DNA of 64,000 nt from Trichomonas vaginalis G3. Its lineage: Eukaryota; Parabasalia; Trichomonadida; Trichomonadidae. The stretch covers positions 17,886,082-17,950,081 of the forward strand of contig NC_067207.1 of assembly GCF_026262505.1 (NCBI RefSeq), written 5' to 3'. Both the position numbers and the translations under genes were made by a program. The number at the start of each line of letters is the position of its first letter. Position 1 is the stretch's first letter. The notes below the pieces were generated by a model. It searched no databases and was not told where the DNA came from. It worked only from the letters and a program-made list of their open reading frames with translations. This document shows positions 1 to 8,459 of this stretch, piece after piece.

Positions 1-585
1 AAGATAGACAATAACACCAAAGTGGTTAGAATAGGGGATTTAAACGTAAGATACTCAAAGAAATACAACAAATATTCTTTGTCAGACATTTTAACACTAT
101 CTGAAAAGAAAACATCCCACGACTGGGTTAGAAATGCTTCTACTCAGAAAATTTTGACAAGAAATCCTGAGCTTATGATATCGGTAAGATTCTATGGAAC
201 AAGAACATATCTCATCGACAAAAGTCTTATACCAATAGTTTTGTTCTGGATTGACCCAGTTGTTGGATATAATTTCATAACATATGGTTCATTCGATACT
301 GAACGTTGCAGTGAAGGCTTACTTTATATCGTTCAGAAACCGAAGGACTTCAATACAAAGAGATATAAGATAGGAAGAACATTTAATATAACTCAAAGAT
401 ATGACTCTACAGTCAATAGAGTTAAGGTTGCGTTTGTTAACGATATGAGAGCTGCTGAAACAGAACTACTTGAAAAGTTTGAGAAAATGTATGGTGCTCC
501 CATAAAAGGTAAAGAAACGTTTGAAGTAGATGAGATAGATAAAGCTATAAAATTATTTGACGAAGTTGCTGAAAAATACATGTAA
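1..585 (+). CDS. KilA-N-like plus T5orf172 (GIY-YIG-type) protein, 5' end cut by window
   Basis: The frame is open from the first base of the window, and copy 2 (29993-30604) shows that the start lies about nine codons upstream of it. The N-terminal half has a KilA-N/Bro-like pattern: a DWVR...STQKIL segment, then a block ending LFWIDP. The C-terminal half fits T5orf172: a LYIVQ strand, KIGRT, a conserved Arg, an acidic helix rich in E and L, and a final GKETF. This pairing is common in phages and large DNA viruses, where such proteins are thought to bind or nick DNA. The gene precedes a second KilA-N gene on the same strand. The assignment is by motif reading only. Confidence 0.7.
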   Translation, partial: KIDNNTKVVRIGDLNVRYSKKYNKYSLSDILTLSEKKTSHDWVRNASTQKILTRNPELMISVRFYGTRTYLIDKSLIPIVLFWIDPVVGYNFITYGSFDTERCSEGLLYIVQKPKDFNTKRYKIGRTFNITQRYDSTVNRVKVAFVNDMRAAETELLEKFEKMYGAPIKGKETFEVDEIDKAIKLFDEVAEKYM

Positions 586-673
586 AGCGTTTATTTTTGG
601 TCTTTTATACAAGATAGAAAATAACGCTAATTTTATTTTTTTTTATTTTTTTATTTTGTATGTAAGAACAGAA

Positions 674-1513
674 ATGTCAACAACAGAGAACACAACAACT
701 GCTATCGTTCATGAAGCTATAAATGAAGAATATGAGTACATACAGTATAACAAACAGTTACGTCTCATTCGTTCGGTCAAAGATGACATGTACCAAATGC
801 AAAGTATTTTGACAGCATGTTTTGCTCCAGATACTAAGCTTCCTAAAGACTGGTTTAGGAACCAAAGCACTATTGAACTATTAAATGAAGCACAGCGAGA
901 CATACTTTTTTCTGAAAATCGTGAAGAACAGCGAGTGGGAGAAAAACCCCAGTCGCCAAAACTCTATGAAAATCGTGAAAAATTGCCAAACGGTTTGAGA
1001 GGATATTATGTACATAGACTTCTTGTAAATAATGTGGCACAATGGGCTTCAGCTCGCTATTCATGGTATGTTTGTAAACTTCTTGACGAAATTCATAGAC
1101 AAGAACGTGAAGAGCTAGAGAACAAGCTTGAAGCAAAAGACAAAAACATACAGAAAAGAATACCACGTTCGGTACCAAAAGGAAAGGAAAAGAACTATAA
1201 GTATATGATTTACACTGAAGAGATGGAAAATGAAGAAGACAGAGATATGGTTATGTTGCATTTAGTCAGAAGAAACAACAAAAGCTTTTACGACCTTGCT
1301 AAGATTTACAAATCTGACAGAAATTGGTTCTATCGCGAAAACTTACCGATTTCAATGACACCAAATGAAGATGTTAAACAGATAGTTCAAGATACGTTAC
1401 CTCAAACACACTATGATATGAAAGGTTGTACAATACTTACCTTCAAAGAAGATTTGCCGCTACTGAAGGAAAAAATAACAGAGTATTTTGACAACTTCAA
1501 ACAAGCAGAGTAG
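674..1513 (+). CDS. KilA-N domain protein with conserved C-terminal module
   Basis: The protein has 279 codons from the ATG at 674; the frame is open further upstream, but only via a TTG. Residues about 45-140 look like KilA-N: DWFRNQST, then GLRGYYVHRLLVNNVAQWAS and a helix ending LLDEI. A charged coiled-coil linker follows, then a C-terminal module containing MIYTEEMENEEDRDM. Residues 1-46 and everything after the KilA-N core are nearly identical to copy 2 (30693-31520), while the core itself differs strongly. KilA-N domains bind DNA, so a regulator is plausible. The gene ends 12 bp before one copy of a 16-bp direct repeat that bounds a repeat cassette. Confidence 0.75.
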   Translation: MSTTENTTTAIVHEAINEEYEYIQYNKQLRLIRSVKDDMYQMQSILTACFAPDTKLPKDWFRNQSTIELLNEAQRDILFSENREEQRVGEKPQSPKLYENREKLPNGLRGYYVHRLLVNNVAQWASARYSWYVCKLLDEIHRQEREELENKLEAKDKNIQKRIPRSVPKGKEKNYKYMIYTEEMENEEDRDMVMLHLVRRNNKSFYDLAKIYKSDRNWFYRENLPISMTPNEDVKQIVQDTLPQTHYDMKGCTILTFKEDLPLLKEKITEYFDNFKQAE

Positions 1514-1540
1514 ATGAACCATTTATTTTTCAAGCTTGAC

Positions 1541-2007
1541 TTCAGATGGCTCAGGTAGCTCTAGATGGTAAATTGTCTTGTCAAATCCTTCTGGCATTCC
1601 GAGTCCTTCCATCCGACATTCCGAGTCCTTCCATCCGACATTCCGAGTCCTTCCATCCGACATTCCGAGTCCTTCCATCCGACTGGAAAAAAATTTCCCG
1701 ACAACTGGAAAAAAATTTCCTGACAACTGGAAAAAATTTTCCTGACAACTGGAAAAAATTTTCCTGTTGTTCGTCCGTAAACCATTCAAATTTTCGAAAA
1801 TTGAGAACTTTTTGGTCGAACGACAGAAAAAATTTTTCCTTCCAACAGGAAAAAATTTTCCCGACAACTGGAAAAAAATTTCCTTCCGACAGGACACAAA
1901 CGAATGTCCGACGTTCCTCTTCCTGAATGTCTTCCAAAGCCAGAAGAACCGACAGCCCCAGCACCACAACAGACTAAGACTAAACACTTACATTTTTCAA
2001 GCTTGAC
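1541..2007. repeat. Variable tandem-repeat cassette bounded by 16-bp direct repeats
   Basis: Identical copies of ATTTTTCAAGCTTGAC lie at 1525-1540 and 1992-2007. Between them are about four units of a 19-22-bp repeat containing ATTCCGAGTCCTTCCATC, followed by many units of the type GACAACTGGAAAAAATTTCC. An ORF at 1546-1926 starts with a conserved ATG, but the repeats also leave other frames open on both strands, so coding is uncertain. The second 16-bp repeat contains the last codons and stop of the packaging ATPase on the minus strand, so the first one looks like a duplicate of that gene end. Copy 2 holds a cassette with different repeat content (31548-32105). Confidence 0.7.
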
Positions 2008-2978
2008 TTTTTACAATTTGAACTTTGTTTGCGTAGATATGAATTCTGAAAGAAGTATGAGGGTCTTGTATGACTTTATACTTCTCCCATAGTTCATGTC
2101 TGTCAAACTTACCTGCCATGGACTCTTTCATAAGTTCCATGAAATCGTCTTCGGACAATCCAGGGAAAAGTATGATATCAGTAAGTATTCTCTTTACATC
2201 CTTACTTAAACTCTTGGCTGTCTGTACACAAATGACAACTGAGATGTTAAAGTGTCTGAGCTTCTTAAGAATTCGACACATATCTTGTTCTCTATTCTTA
2301 AGCAAAGGATGAGAAGCAAAGTCATCTAAGATAAGAAGACATCTATGAGGGTAAGTCTTCCAATCGTAAGATTGCAATTTCTTCGAAATGTATTCTATCT
2401 CTTTCTGTTTGTTTCTGAAGTGTTTCTTCTCTAATATTCTCTGCATTTCCTCATTTGGGTCTTTAAACTTCGAATTTATATACTCATTTATAGCATTGTA
2501 CTTCAAAACTCTTCTTTGGTACTTCTTTATCCAATCTAACAACTCAGTATCCTTTATACATACTAACTTAGACTTCTTTATAATATCTTTGAACGAACGA
2601 ATTGACGGTTTGGTCAAATTGACCAGAAGTACTACAAATGACTACTAACTCATAGAATGGGTTCTTCTCATCTAGTTCTTGTTGTTGTGCAGCCATTTTA
2701 AGATAAGTGAAAGTCTTACCAGACCCAGGTGGTGCAATTAGACCTGTTATACCATTCTGAGCAAATAAGAACTTGTCATGTATAGGCTTTATCTGAGCAT
2801 TTTCCAACTTCCTCTTGTTCTTGTTTAAAACATTCTCAAATTTCTTGTCAATGTCAGCAAACTTTTTTTCTAACATATTTTTAGAAAAATTAAAATTTTT
2901 ATCTTTTTGAAAATGTCTAGCGATTTCGCTATCTATATTCGAGACAAACTTTTCGACAGCAAAACATCTGTCGACCAT
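1997..2978 (-). pseudogene. Genome-packaging ATPase (FtsK/HerA, A32-like), broken copy
   Basis: This is nearly identical to the open ATPase gene of copy 2 (32095-33072), which shows the Walker A sequence APPGSGKT and a Walker B of the form CLLILDDF. In Polintons and related viruses this ATPase pumps DNA into the capsid. The copy is broken. Its 5' end overlaps or abuts the divergent gene at 2913, depending on which ATG is used. Its 3' end lies in the 16-bp repeat that bounds the adjacent cassette. Confidence 0.8.
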
Positions 2979-3362
2979 AAAATCTTACATAGTGTAAACA
3001 AGAAAGGTGAATTTGTTCTAAAGTTCTGTTTCTGGGAATATGACAAGAACCATAAAACATTAAGCAGAGCAGTCTTAAAATTTGTCAATGACAGACTTGT
3101 TGACAGAGATGACGCCGATTGGAAAGATGAAGTCCAACAAAAGTTCTTAGAATGCAAAGAAGACACATGCGCTGTTCTTGAAGATGAAATAGAAAACAGA
3201 ATAGAAGAGCTATTAAAGGACAAAGACCTTTTACAAAAATATGGTTCTGAGAAGTTTGACATAACTCCACCAGAGAAGAAGAAGAAGAGAGAAAAGAAAG
3301 AAAAGAAAGTAGAAGAAGAGAAGAAAGAACCTGAACCAGAGAAAAAGAAATTTGACATGTAA
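2913..3362 (+). CDS. Hypothetical Maverick protein with Lys/Glu-rich tail
   Basis: The ORF has 149 codons from the ATG at 2913 (MSSDFAIYIRDKLFD). Residues 1-110 are mixed and predicted mostly helical. The last 40 residues are almost all K, E and P, ending in KKKFDM. The gene is divergent from the packaging ATPase and convergent with the gene at 3379-3798. I do not recognise the family. The basic/acidic tail and its place beside virion and packaging genes would suit a DNA- or capsid-associated protein, but that is a guess from context. Confidence 0.6.
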   Translation: MSSDFAIYIRDKLFDSKTSVDHKILHSVNKKGEFVLKFCFWEYDKNHKTLSRAVLKFVNDRLVDRDDADWKDEVQQKFLECKEDTCAVLEDEIENRIEELLKDKDLLQKYGSEKFDITPPEKKKKREKKEKKVEEEKKEPEPEKKKFDM

Positions 3363-3378
3363 AAATAAAATTTTATTT

Positions 3379-3798
3379 TTAGAACATTTCTGGGTCAATG
3401 TCAATGTTCTCTTCCTCTTTAGGAGCAAACACTGGCTTAGACTCTAAAATCTTTTTACCCAACTTACCTTGAACTTCAACTATCTTAGACTCATAATATT
3501 CATAGTCGTCTGTCTTCTTTGGTTCATAAGGTATAACAAGTTTGTATGCTTTGCCTTCTTTAAGGTTTGAGAACCTTCTGTCAAAATTTTCTTTGACTGC
3601 TAACAAACCTTCTATGTCTAAGTCTTCAAATTTCGCACCATTTTTAGTCACAATAGCAAACTTAACTGGTTCGATGTTCCAAACTTTGCTGAATGAAGAC
3701 TTTTCAAAATGGTAGAAGTAAACATTCAAATAAGCGAATGGGTCTAGTTCTTCTTTAAGTCCTGACATATATTTGTTTACTGAGATGAATTTTGCCAT
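3379..3798 (-). CDS. Hypothetical Maverick protein, also found in the palindromic mini-element
   Basis: The ORF has 139 codons and the start is the ATG at 3798. The motif TTTTTTATCC lies about 20 bp upstream. The protein begins FISVNKYM and has a central NVYFYHFE block, a PVKFAIVTKNG block and an acidic C-terminus. The 158-aa protein at 55464-55940 has the same arrangement (FVTVNQLM, DVYFDD, PIAFAFDGK, KILEL), so the two look homologous by eye. It is conserved and open in both Maverick copies. The function is unknown; single-stranded DNA binding or a replication accessory role is conceivable because the next gene is a helicase. Confidence 0.65.
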   Translation of the reverse strand: MAKFISVNKYMSGLKEELDPFAYLNVYFYHFEKSSFSKVWNIEPVKFAIVTKNGAKFEDLDIEGLLAVKENFDRRFSNLKEGKAYKLVIPYEPKKTDDYEYYESKIVEVQGKLGKKILESKPVFAPKEEENIDIDPEMF

Positions 3799-3833
3799 CT
3801 TTTCTATCGGATAAAAAAATGTTTTTTTTAAAT

Positions 3834-5070
3834 TTACTCAGAAAAATTTTTCTTTGTATATACGCCATTCTGAACATCTAAAAGATTTTTGACATTTGCC
3901 AAGAATGTTCGTTTAGAAGCTGCCATATAACCATACTCTTGACAATACTGTTTATATGAATCGTACAATGACCTTTCATCTAAACACTCAAAGTCAGTTT
4001 CATCTATGAACAGTTCATATACACTCTTGTTTGCTTCTAACAACGTTTGTCTCTCTTCGGTATGTGGAATTTGTCTTGGATTGAAGTTAGAAATATCTAA
4101 TGTCATGAAATATGAGAACAAGTGGTTGTAAAAGTTAGGTGTCAAAGTTTCTGCTAAGTCGTCAAAATATTCTGTATCTTGCATATGAGAATCTGACGTT
4201 CTGACAACTACATATCTTCTGTCAGAACTTTCTAACTTCATCGGAACGGCATTGTTTGAAACCATGACGAAGTTTGCAACATTTTCACAAACTCTTTGGT
4301 CTCTATACTTTCTTTCAACAACTCCAACTTTGTCTGTTATAAGACTCTTCAAAGCATCCGAGTTCAAAACTTTTGTTGTATCTATACTTTGAAGTTCGTT
4401 ACATACTATAAGTTTCATATTCTCTATTGAAGAGTTAAATTTACCGCAGATGTTTTCTAAGTTTGTCATATTCGGGTTCGAATAGCCCTCTAACAGTTTG
4501 CATAAGATATCTGTAAAGAATGTGTTCTTACCTGTTCCTTGTTTTCCAATTATGATGAGAGCAGTTTCATTTTTAGCACTTGGATGTTGTAAGATGTTTG
4601 CAAACCAACATAAGACATACTCATAGACTCTTTCGTTTCCATTGCATATAATTTCTTTGACATGGTCTAACCAAGCTTCTATAACATTTTCTTTCCATTC
4701 TACTTGTTCGTATTTATATCCAGTGAAGATAGAATAGAAGTTTGGAGAAGGTGTATAAAACTTTATACCACGAACTGAAAAATCTTCAAGTTTTGACAAT
4801 AAGATATCCCAAGCATCTAACATCTTCATGCCAACTTGTACGACTTTTATTTTTCTTAAGTTTCTGTCTACATTCTTGTTCTGAAACTATTGTTGCTCTT
4901 GGTTTGTTAAAGACAACATCCCATTCTTTCATGACATAACATTCTGGGGCAGAGTCGACATAAATGACTAAACGTTTCAAATTCTCGACTGCTTTGTTAT
5001 AGTCTCTAAATGGACACATATTTCTGAACGCTTGGAAGTCATAAAAATCTGAAACGTCTATTCTGTACAT
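3834..5070 (-). pseudogene. SF3 helicase / primase-helicase (D5/NrS-1-like), broken copy
   Basis: The span encodes an SF3-type ATPase: Walker A GKQGTGKNT, a Walker B-like IVCNEL, then FVMVSNNAVP with a following RRY, a pattern I associate with D5-like and phage NrS-1-type primase-helicases. An N-terminal region of about 140 residues precedes the ATPase and could be the remains of a primase-related domain. Such proteins unwind or prime viral DNA during replication. The gene is broken here and in copy 2 (33951-35185). Confidence 0.75.
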
Positions 5071-5098
5071 TTTTATAAAAATAAAAAAAATATTTTTT

Positions 5099-5905
5099 TT
5101 ATTCTTGAGCTATTTGTTGTTCTTGAGCTATTTGTTGCATTTGTTGTTCTTGAGCTATTTGTTGTTGAAGTTGTTCTTGTAGTACAATACTTTCACCAGT
5201 TGCATCTTCCAATTCGAAACTTTCTGCCGTCATTGACAAATACATAGGACATAAAAGTTTTACAGGAACAAAGTTTGCGTCAACTAAGGTTAAGTTTATG
5301 TTTGCTAAAGTGTTTGAGTTTACTAAAGCTGAAAACTCTGCATTCGAATGAACAATAGGCAAACCAGCAGAGAAAGTGTTGTTTATACGCATGAGTATCT
5401 TTTGGTCATAGTAGTTTCTGTCGACATTCGAATAGCACTTTGAACCTAAGTTTGAAACAATATATAAGATTGGTGTACTTAAAGTCAATGGAACAGACAA
5501 ACCTTGTATGACACCTTTTCCTGTTATAGGAAACTGTTGGTAGTAAAAACCAGATATAAGTTTTGTATTATAGCTCATATCGTTTATAGTAAACTCAGTC
5601 GGACATCCAAACATAATGAAACCTGCTCTAGTTGCAGCACATGTTACATCCGTCCTTAAAGTATTAAATAAGTCAACAAAACCTGTTGGTGGTATATCTG
5701 AGTAAGTATCTTCAAAGAAGTATTTTTTACCATTCACAACAACAAAGTCTTCTGGTGTCAAAAGAGCAAAACAGGCTTTAGTCGTCATCGTGTTTAAGGT
5801 CAGTTTACAATATCGTCCTTGAGGACTTTGTAAGTTTGTTGTTATAGAATTATATGACTCAGGGTTTTTAGTCGTAATAGTATAAACCACTATGTCTTCT
5901 GCCAT
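5099..5905 (-). CDS. Probable minor capsid (penton-like) protein with Q-rich tail
   Basis: The ORF has 268 codons, starting at the ATG at 5905 with TTTACT upstream. It is rich in beta-type segments (for example FVVVNGKKYFF and GLSVPLTL) with few charged helices, as expected for a single jelly-roll virion protein. It ends in a low-complexity tail of Q-Q-I-A-Q-E repeats. It lies in the structural gene block, next to the capsid gene. Polintons usually pair a double-jelly-roll capsid protein with a penton-like minor capsid protein. The assignment rests on position, size and composition, not on a recognised motif. The copy 2 version is broken. Confidence 0.45.
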   Translation of the reverse strand: MAEDIVVYTITTKNPESYNSITTNLQSPQGRYCKLTLNTMTTKACFALLTPEDFVVVNGKKYFFEDTYSDIPPTGFVDLFNTLRTDVTCAATRAGFIMFGCPTEFTINDMSYNTKLISGFYYQQFPITGKGVIQGLSVPLTLSTPILYIVSNLGSKCYSNVDRNYYDQKILMRINNTFSAGLPIVHSNAEFSALVNSNTLANINLTLVDANFVPVKLLCPMYLSMTAESFELEDATGESIVLQEQLQQQIAQEQQMQQIAQEQQIAQE

Positions 5906-5909
5906 TTAC

Positions 5910-6489
5910 TTAGCAAGTAAATTTTAATGAAATGTTGTGGTCGTCAAATATTTTTATGACGTCTGGGAAACTATACTTTAAGTTCAACGTTTCACCTCCT
6001 TTCATAACGTATATCTTGTCAATGACATTATATGAAACACCACAGCAAGCAATGTCAGGTTCTATTTCTTTGATGTTTATATCGTCTGCCTCTGTCAAAA
6101 GTTTTCAATAGTTCTTTCAAAACTTCATGAGGTGCAATGACATATGAGTTCACTTTTACAGGGTTGTGCTCAACCAAGTTTAACATTAAACCTAAAGCTT
6201 GACAAATCTTCTCCTGAGTTTTAAGTTTGTCTTTAAGTTGTTGGTAGTCGTTTCGAATATCTGCAACAGAACTTAAGTCTCTGTTAACTTCAGGGTATGT
6301 TGGTTCTTTTACAGGAACTATTGTTATACCATCTTCGTCTTCGTATGGTTTCCCCACTTCAACATCTCTGTCTTTGACATTGACAACAACACTTTGACTG
6401 TTTGTTTGAGTTGGTGAATTTAACTTCACATCTGCCACCGCCATTAAACCTTTTGAAACACTTACGCTTCTATTTTTCGGAAATGACAT
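5910..6489 (-). pseudogene. Hypothetical Maverick protein, broken copy
   Basis: This matches the open 192-codon gene of copy 2 (36015-36593). The protein begins MSFPKNRSVSVSKGLMAV, has a proline/valine-rich middle and then a helical segment (DYQQLKDKLKTQEKICQ). It is broken in this copy. It is divergent from the gene at 6508, with 18 bp between the two start codons, so the two must share a very short bidirectional promoter. Confidence 0.6.
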
Positions 6490-6507
6490 TTTACTTAGAA
6501 TAAAAAG
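6490..6507. promoter_or_regulatory. 18-bp bidirectional start region
   Basis: The bases between the divergent start codons at 6489 (minus) and 6508 (plus) are TTACTTAGAATAAAAA plus two bases. Read either way they place a T-rich TTTTA(C/T)T element about 10-15 bp before the ATG. The same layout recurs at 22938-22955 (ATTTTATCTAGAATAAAA) and 36594-36611. Promoter function is inferred from recurrence. Confidence 0.5.
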
Positions 6508-7000
6508 ATGGACGTATTTGAGTATCTCTTCGAATTGAAGCAAAACAAAGTTTACACACACAAACAATACAAATACACTGATAGAATAGTCCTTTACACA
6601 AACAATGGAAAATGTTATAGAATAGCAGTCTTTGCTGAACCAAAATATTTTCATAAAGCAAAGAAAGTTGGTATAACTGAAATGGTGAAAGTTCTTGAAG
6701 CAGACAAAATATAACAACAAAACTGACGATATTTCTAAAGGTAAGTTTATAATACAATATTATATCAAAATGGCGTACTGTCAATATTTGACGGAGAGAA
6801 GTCAGTTCAAGAACAACTTACTGACCTGCTGCCAAAATCTGCTCGATGGAAGCTGTCGTTATAACCAATCTGAGGAGCCCCAGCAGGTTTCATCGAACGA
6901 ATCTTCAAAAAGATCTTCCGTGAAAAGTGCTATTGGTTTTGTAAACTTCTTTGCTTTCAATTCATCTGGACCGTCTCTGTCACCAGTATATTGTATTTGA
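6508..7000 (+). pseudogene. Hypothetical Maverick protein, broken copy
   Basis: This is the counterpart of the open 165-codon ORF at 36612-37109. It begins MDVFEYLFELKQNKVYTH. The middle contains VLYTNNGKCYRIAVF and AKKVGITEMVKVLE. I do not recognise it. Its 3' part overlaps the tail of the capsid gene on the opposite strand, so the true extent is uncertain. It is broken here. Confidence 0.45.
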
Positions 7001-8420
7001 ACTGTACCAACAGTTGAAATACCACCCATAAAGTCTTCTGAGTCAGCAAATGGAATGCCAAGCCAAAAGTTTGAACGGTCTCCATTTGTATATTGAGTTT
7101 TTTGACCTCCTGCATGAGTCCATACTTTCACATATGCATAATAGAACTTTGCATTTCAGGGTTAATGGTTGTTGTGAAGTTGTTGTTAAAGTTCATAGCA
7201 TCTAATGTCAAGTTGTATGACCTCATATCCTCAACTGTAGAATATTCTTCTCTTGGATAGTATTTGCCATCTATGTTTATATGATATTTAATACCAGGGT
7301 TGTAGAAGCAAGAATAGTCATTTATAGTTCGTCTGAACAGTACAAACATAGTATCTGCATGTTTCATTGCAGTTGTTAAAGCAATATCTGTTCTTGCACC
7401 TGGGTCAGCACTTTGGTTTCCAACTTCACCTGCAAAGTCTTTGACAGATATTTGGTGTATAGGGAACATAAGTGGAACTGCAATATATTTGGCAGCTAAA
7501 GCATTTGAAATATCTGGGTCCAACATATAGACTGCAAGTCTGCTTTCTATTCTCTTGCATTCAAACTTTTCGCATGTGAACTTAACTGGGTCCCAAGCAG
7601 TTCCAGCAGCATTGAAGTAGTAGTTTACTTCAGTGTTGAGGTTTGAGAAACCAAAGTCTAAGTCAACTTTGTCTTTGCAAAAGTCACAGAACTTGGCTCC
7701 ACCAGTTCCAGCTACAGTAAGAGTGAATGGGTCTTGTGTTGGTGCAATGACTAAGTTATTTTTGCTTGGAGTAAGTTCGATAGAAATTTTTCCTGCCCAG
7801 TTTGGCAAGTATCTTAAAAACCTGAAGATGAGGAAAGATGACAAAGGAACTCTAAGTTTCAATTTTACTTTGGTTACTGCTGCTGCAGTTTGTCCAGAAA
7901 GGTCAACATAAACTCCTGGAACGTTAGGGTCAAGTCTTCTTATTTTCTCAATAGTTGCATACTGGTCTGTTTGTTCTCTAGCTTGTGGTTGTACTGAGTT
8001 TCTCAAAGCGAACCATTCATAGTTTGCCCATGTTACTGTTTGAACTAAGTCAGAGTTAGAATATATCTTATATCCCATGAAAACTTCTGGAGCATATTGG
8101 TATCCGACATAGAAAATTCCATTGCAACCTTTCTTGTCAGACAACTTGGCAGAAGGTTTTATTTCAATGTCTTGTTCCACGTATAAGAAAGAGTTGTCAA
8201 TAGAAATTATATGAAACCTGTCGCAAGCAATATCTACTGTTGTTGAAGAACCTTCTCCAAACTCACCTACGTTTCCATAAGAAACAGCAGTTGTATATTC
8301 GTAAGTTCCAGGAACTATTTCTGACCTTCTAATGGCATTGTCGCATTCGTTATACCATTCGGAAACATTTCCATTCATAGCATCCAAAACTGTTGGCGTT
8401 ATATTCTGAGCGGCGTACAT
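6859..8420 (-). pseudogene. Major capsid protein-like gene (probable double jelly-roll), broken copy
   Basis: The gene starts at the ATG at 8420 with TTTTTACT 11 bp upstream. It is the size (over 500 codons in span) and in the place expected for a Polinton major capsid protein: next to the minor capsid gene and on the same strand. The product is rich in beta segments, aromatic residues and Asn/Gly loops, for example VPLSSFLIFRF and a YVDLSGQT block. No catalytic motif is present. It is broken here and more heavily broken in copy 2 (36914-38535). The capsid call rests on context and composition. Confidence 0.55.
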
Positions 8421-8459
8421 TTCATATGAGTAAAAATATAGAATAGTTGGATTTATATG

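Noticed and set aside
1523-1987. Antisense ORFs over the repeat cassette (also 31418-32082)
   Set aside because: Short repeats without stops open several frames on both strands. The frames disagree between the two copies, so I list the cassette as a repeat with uncertain coding.
6508-7000. Coding on both strands at the capsid 3' end
   Set aside because: The last 60 codons of the plus-strand ORF in copy 2 look like an antisense reading of the capsid gene, so only the first part of the ORF is taken seriously.
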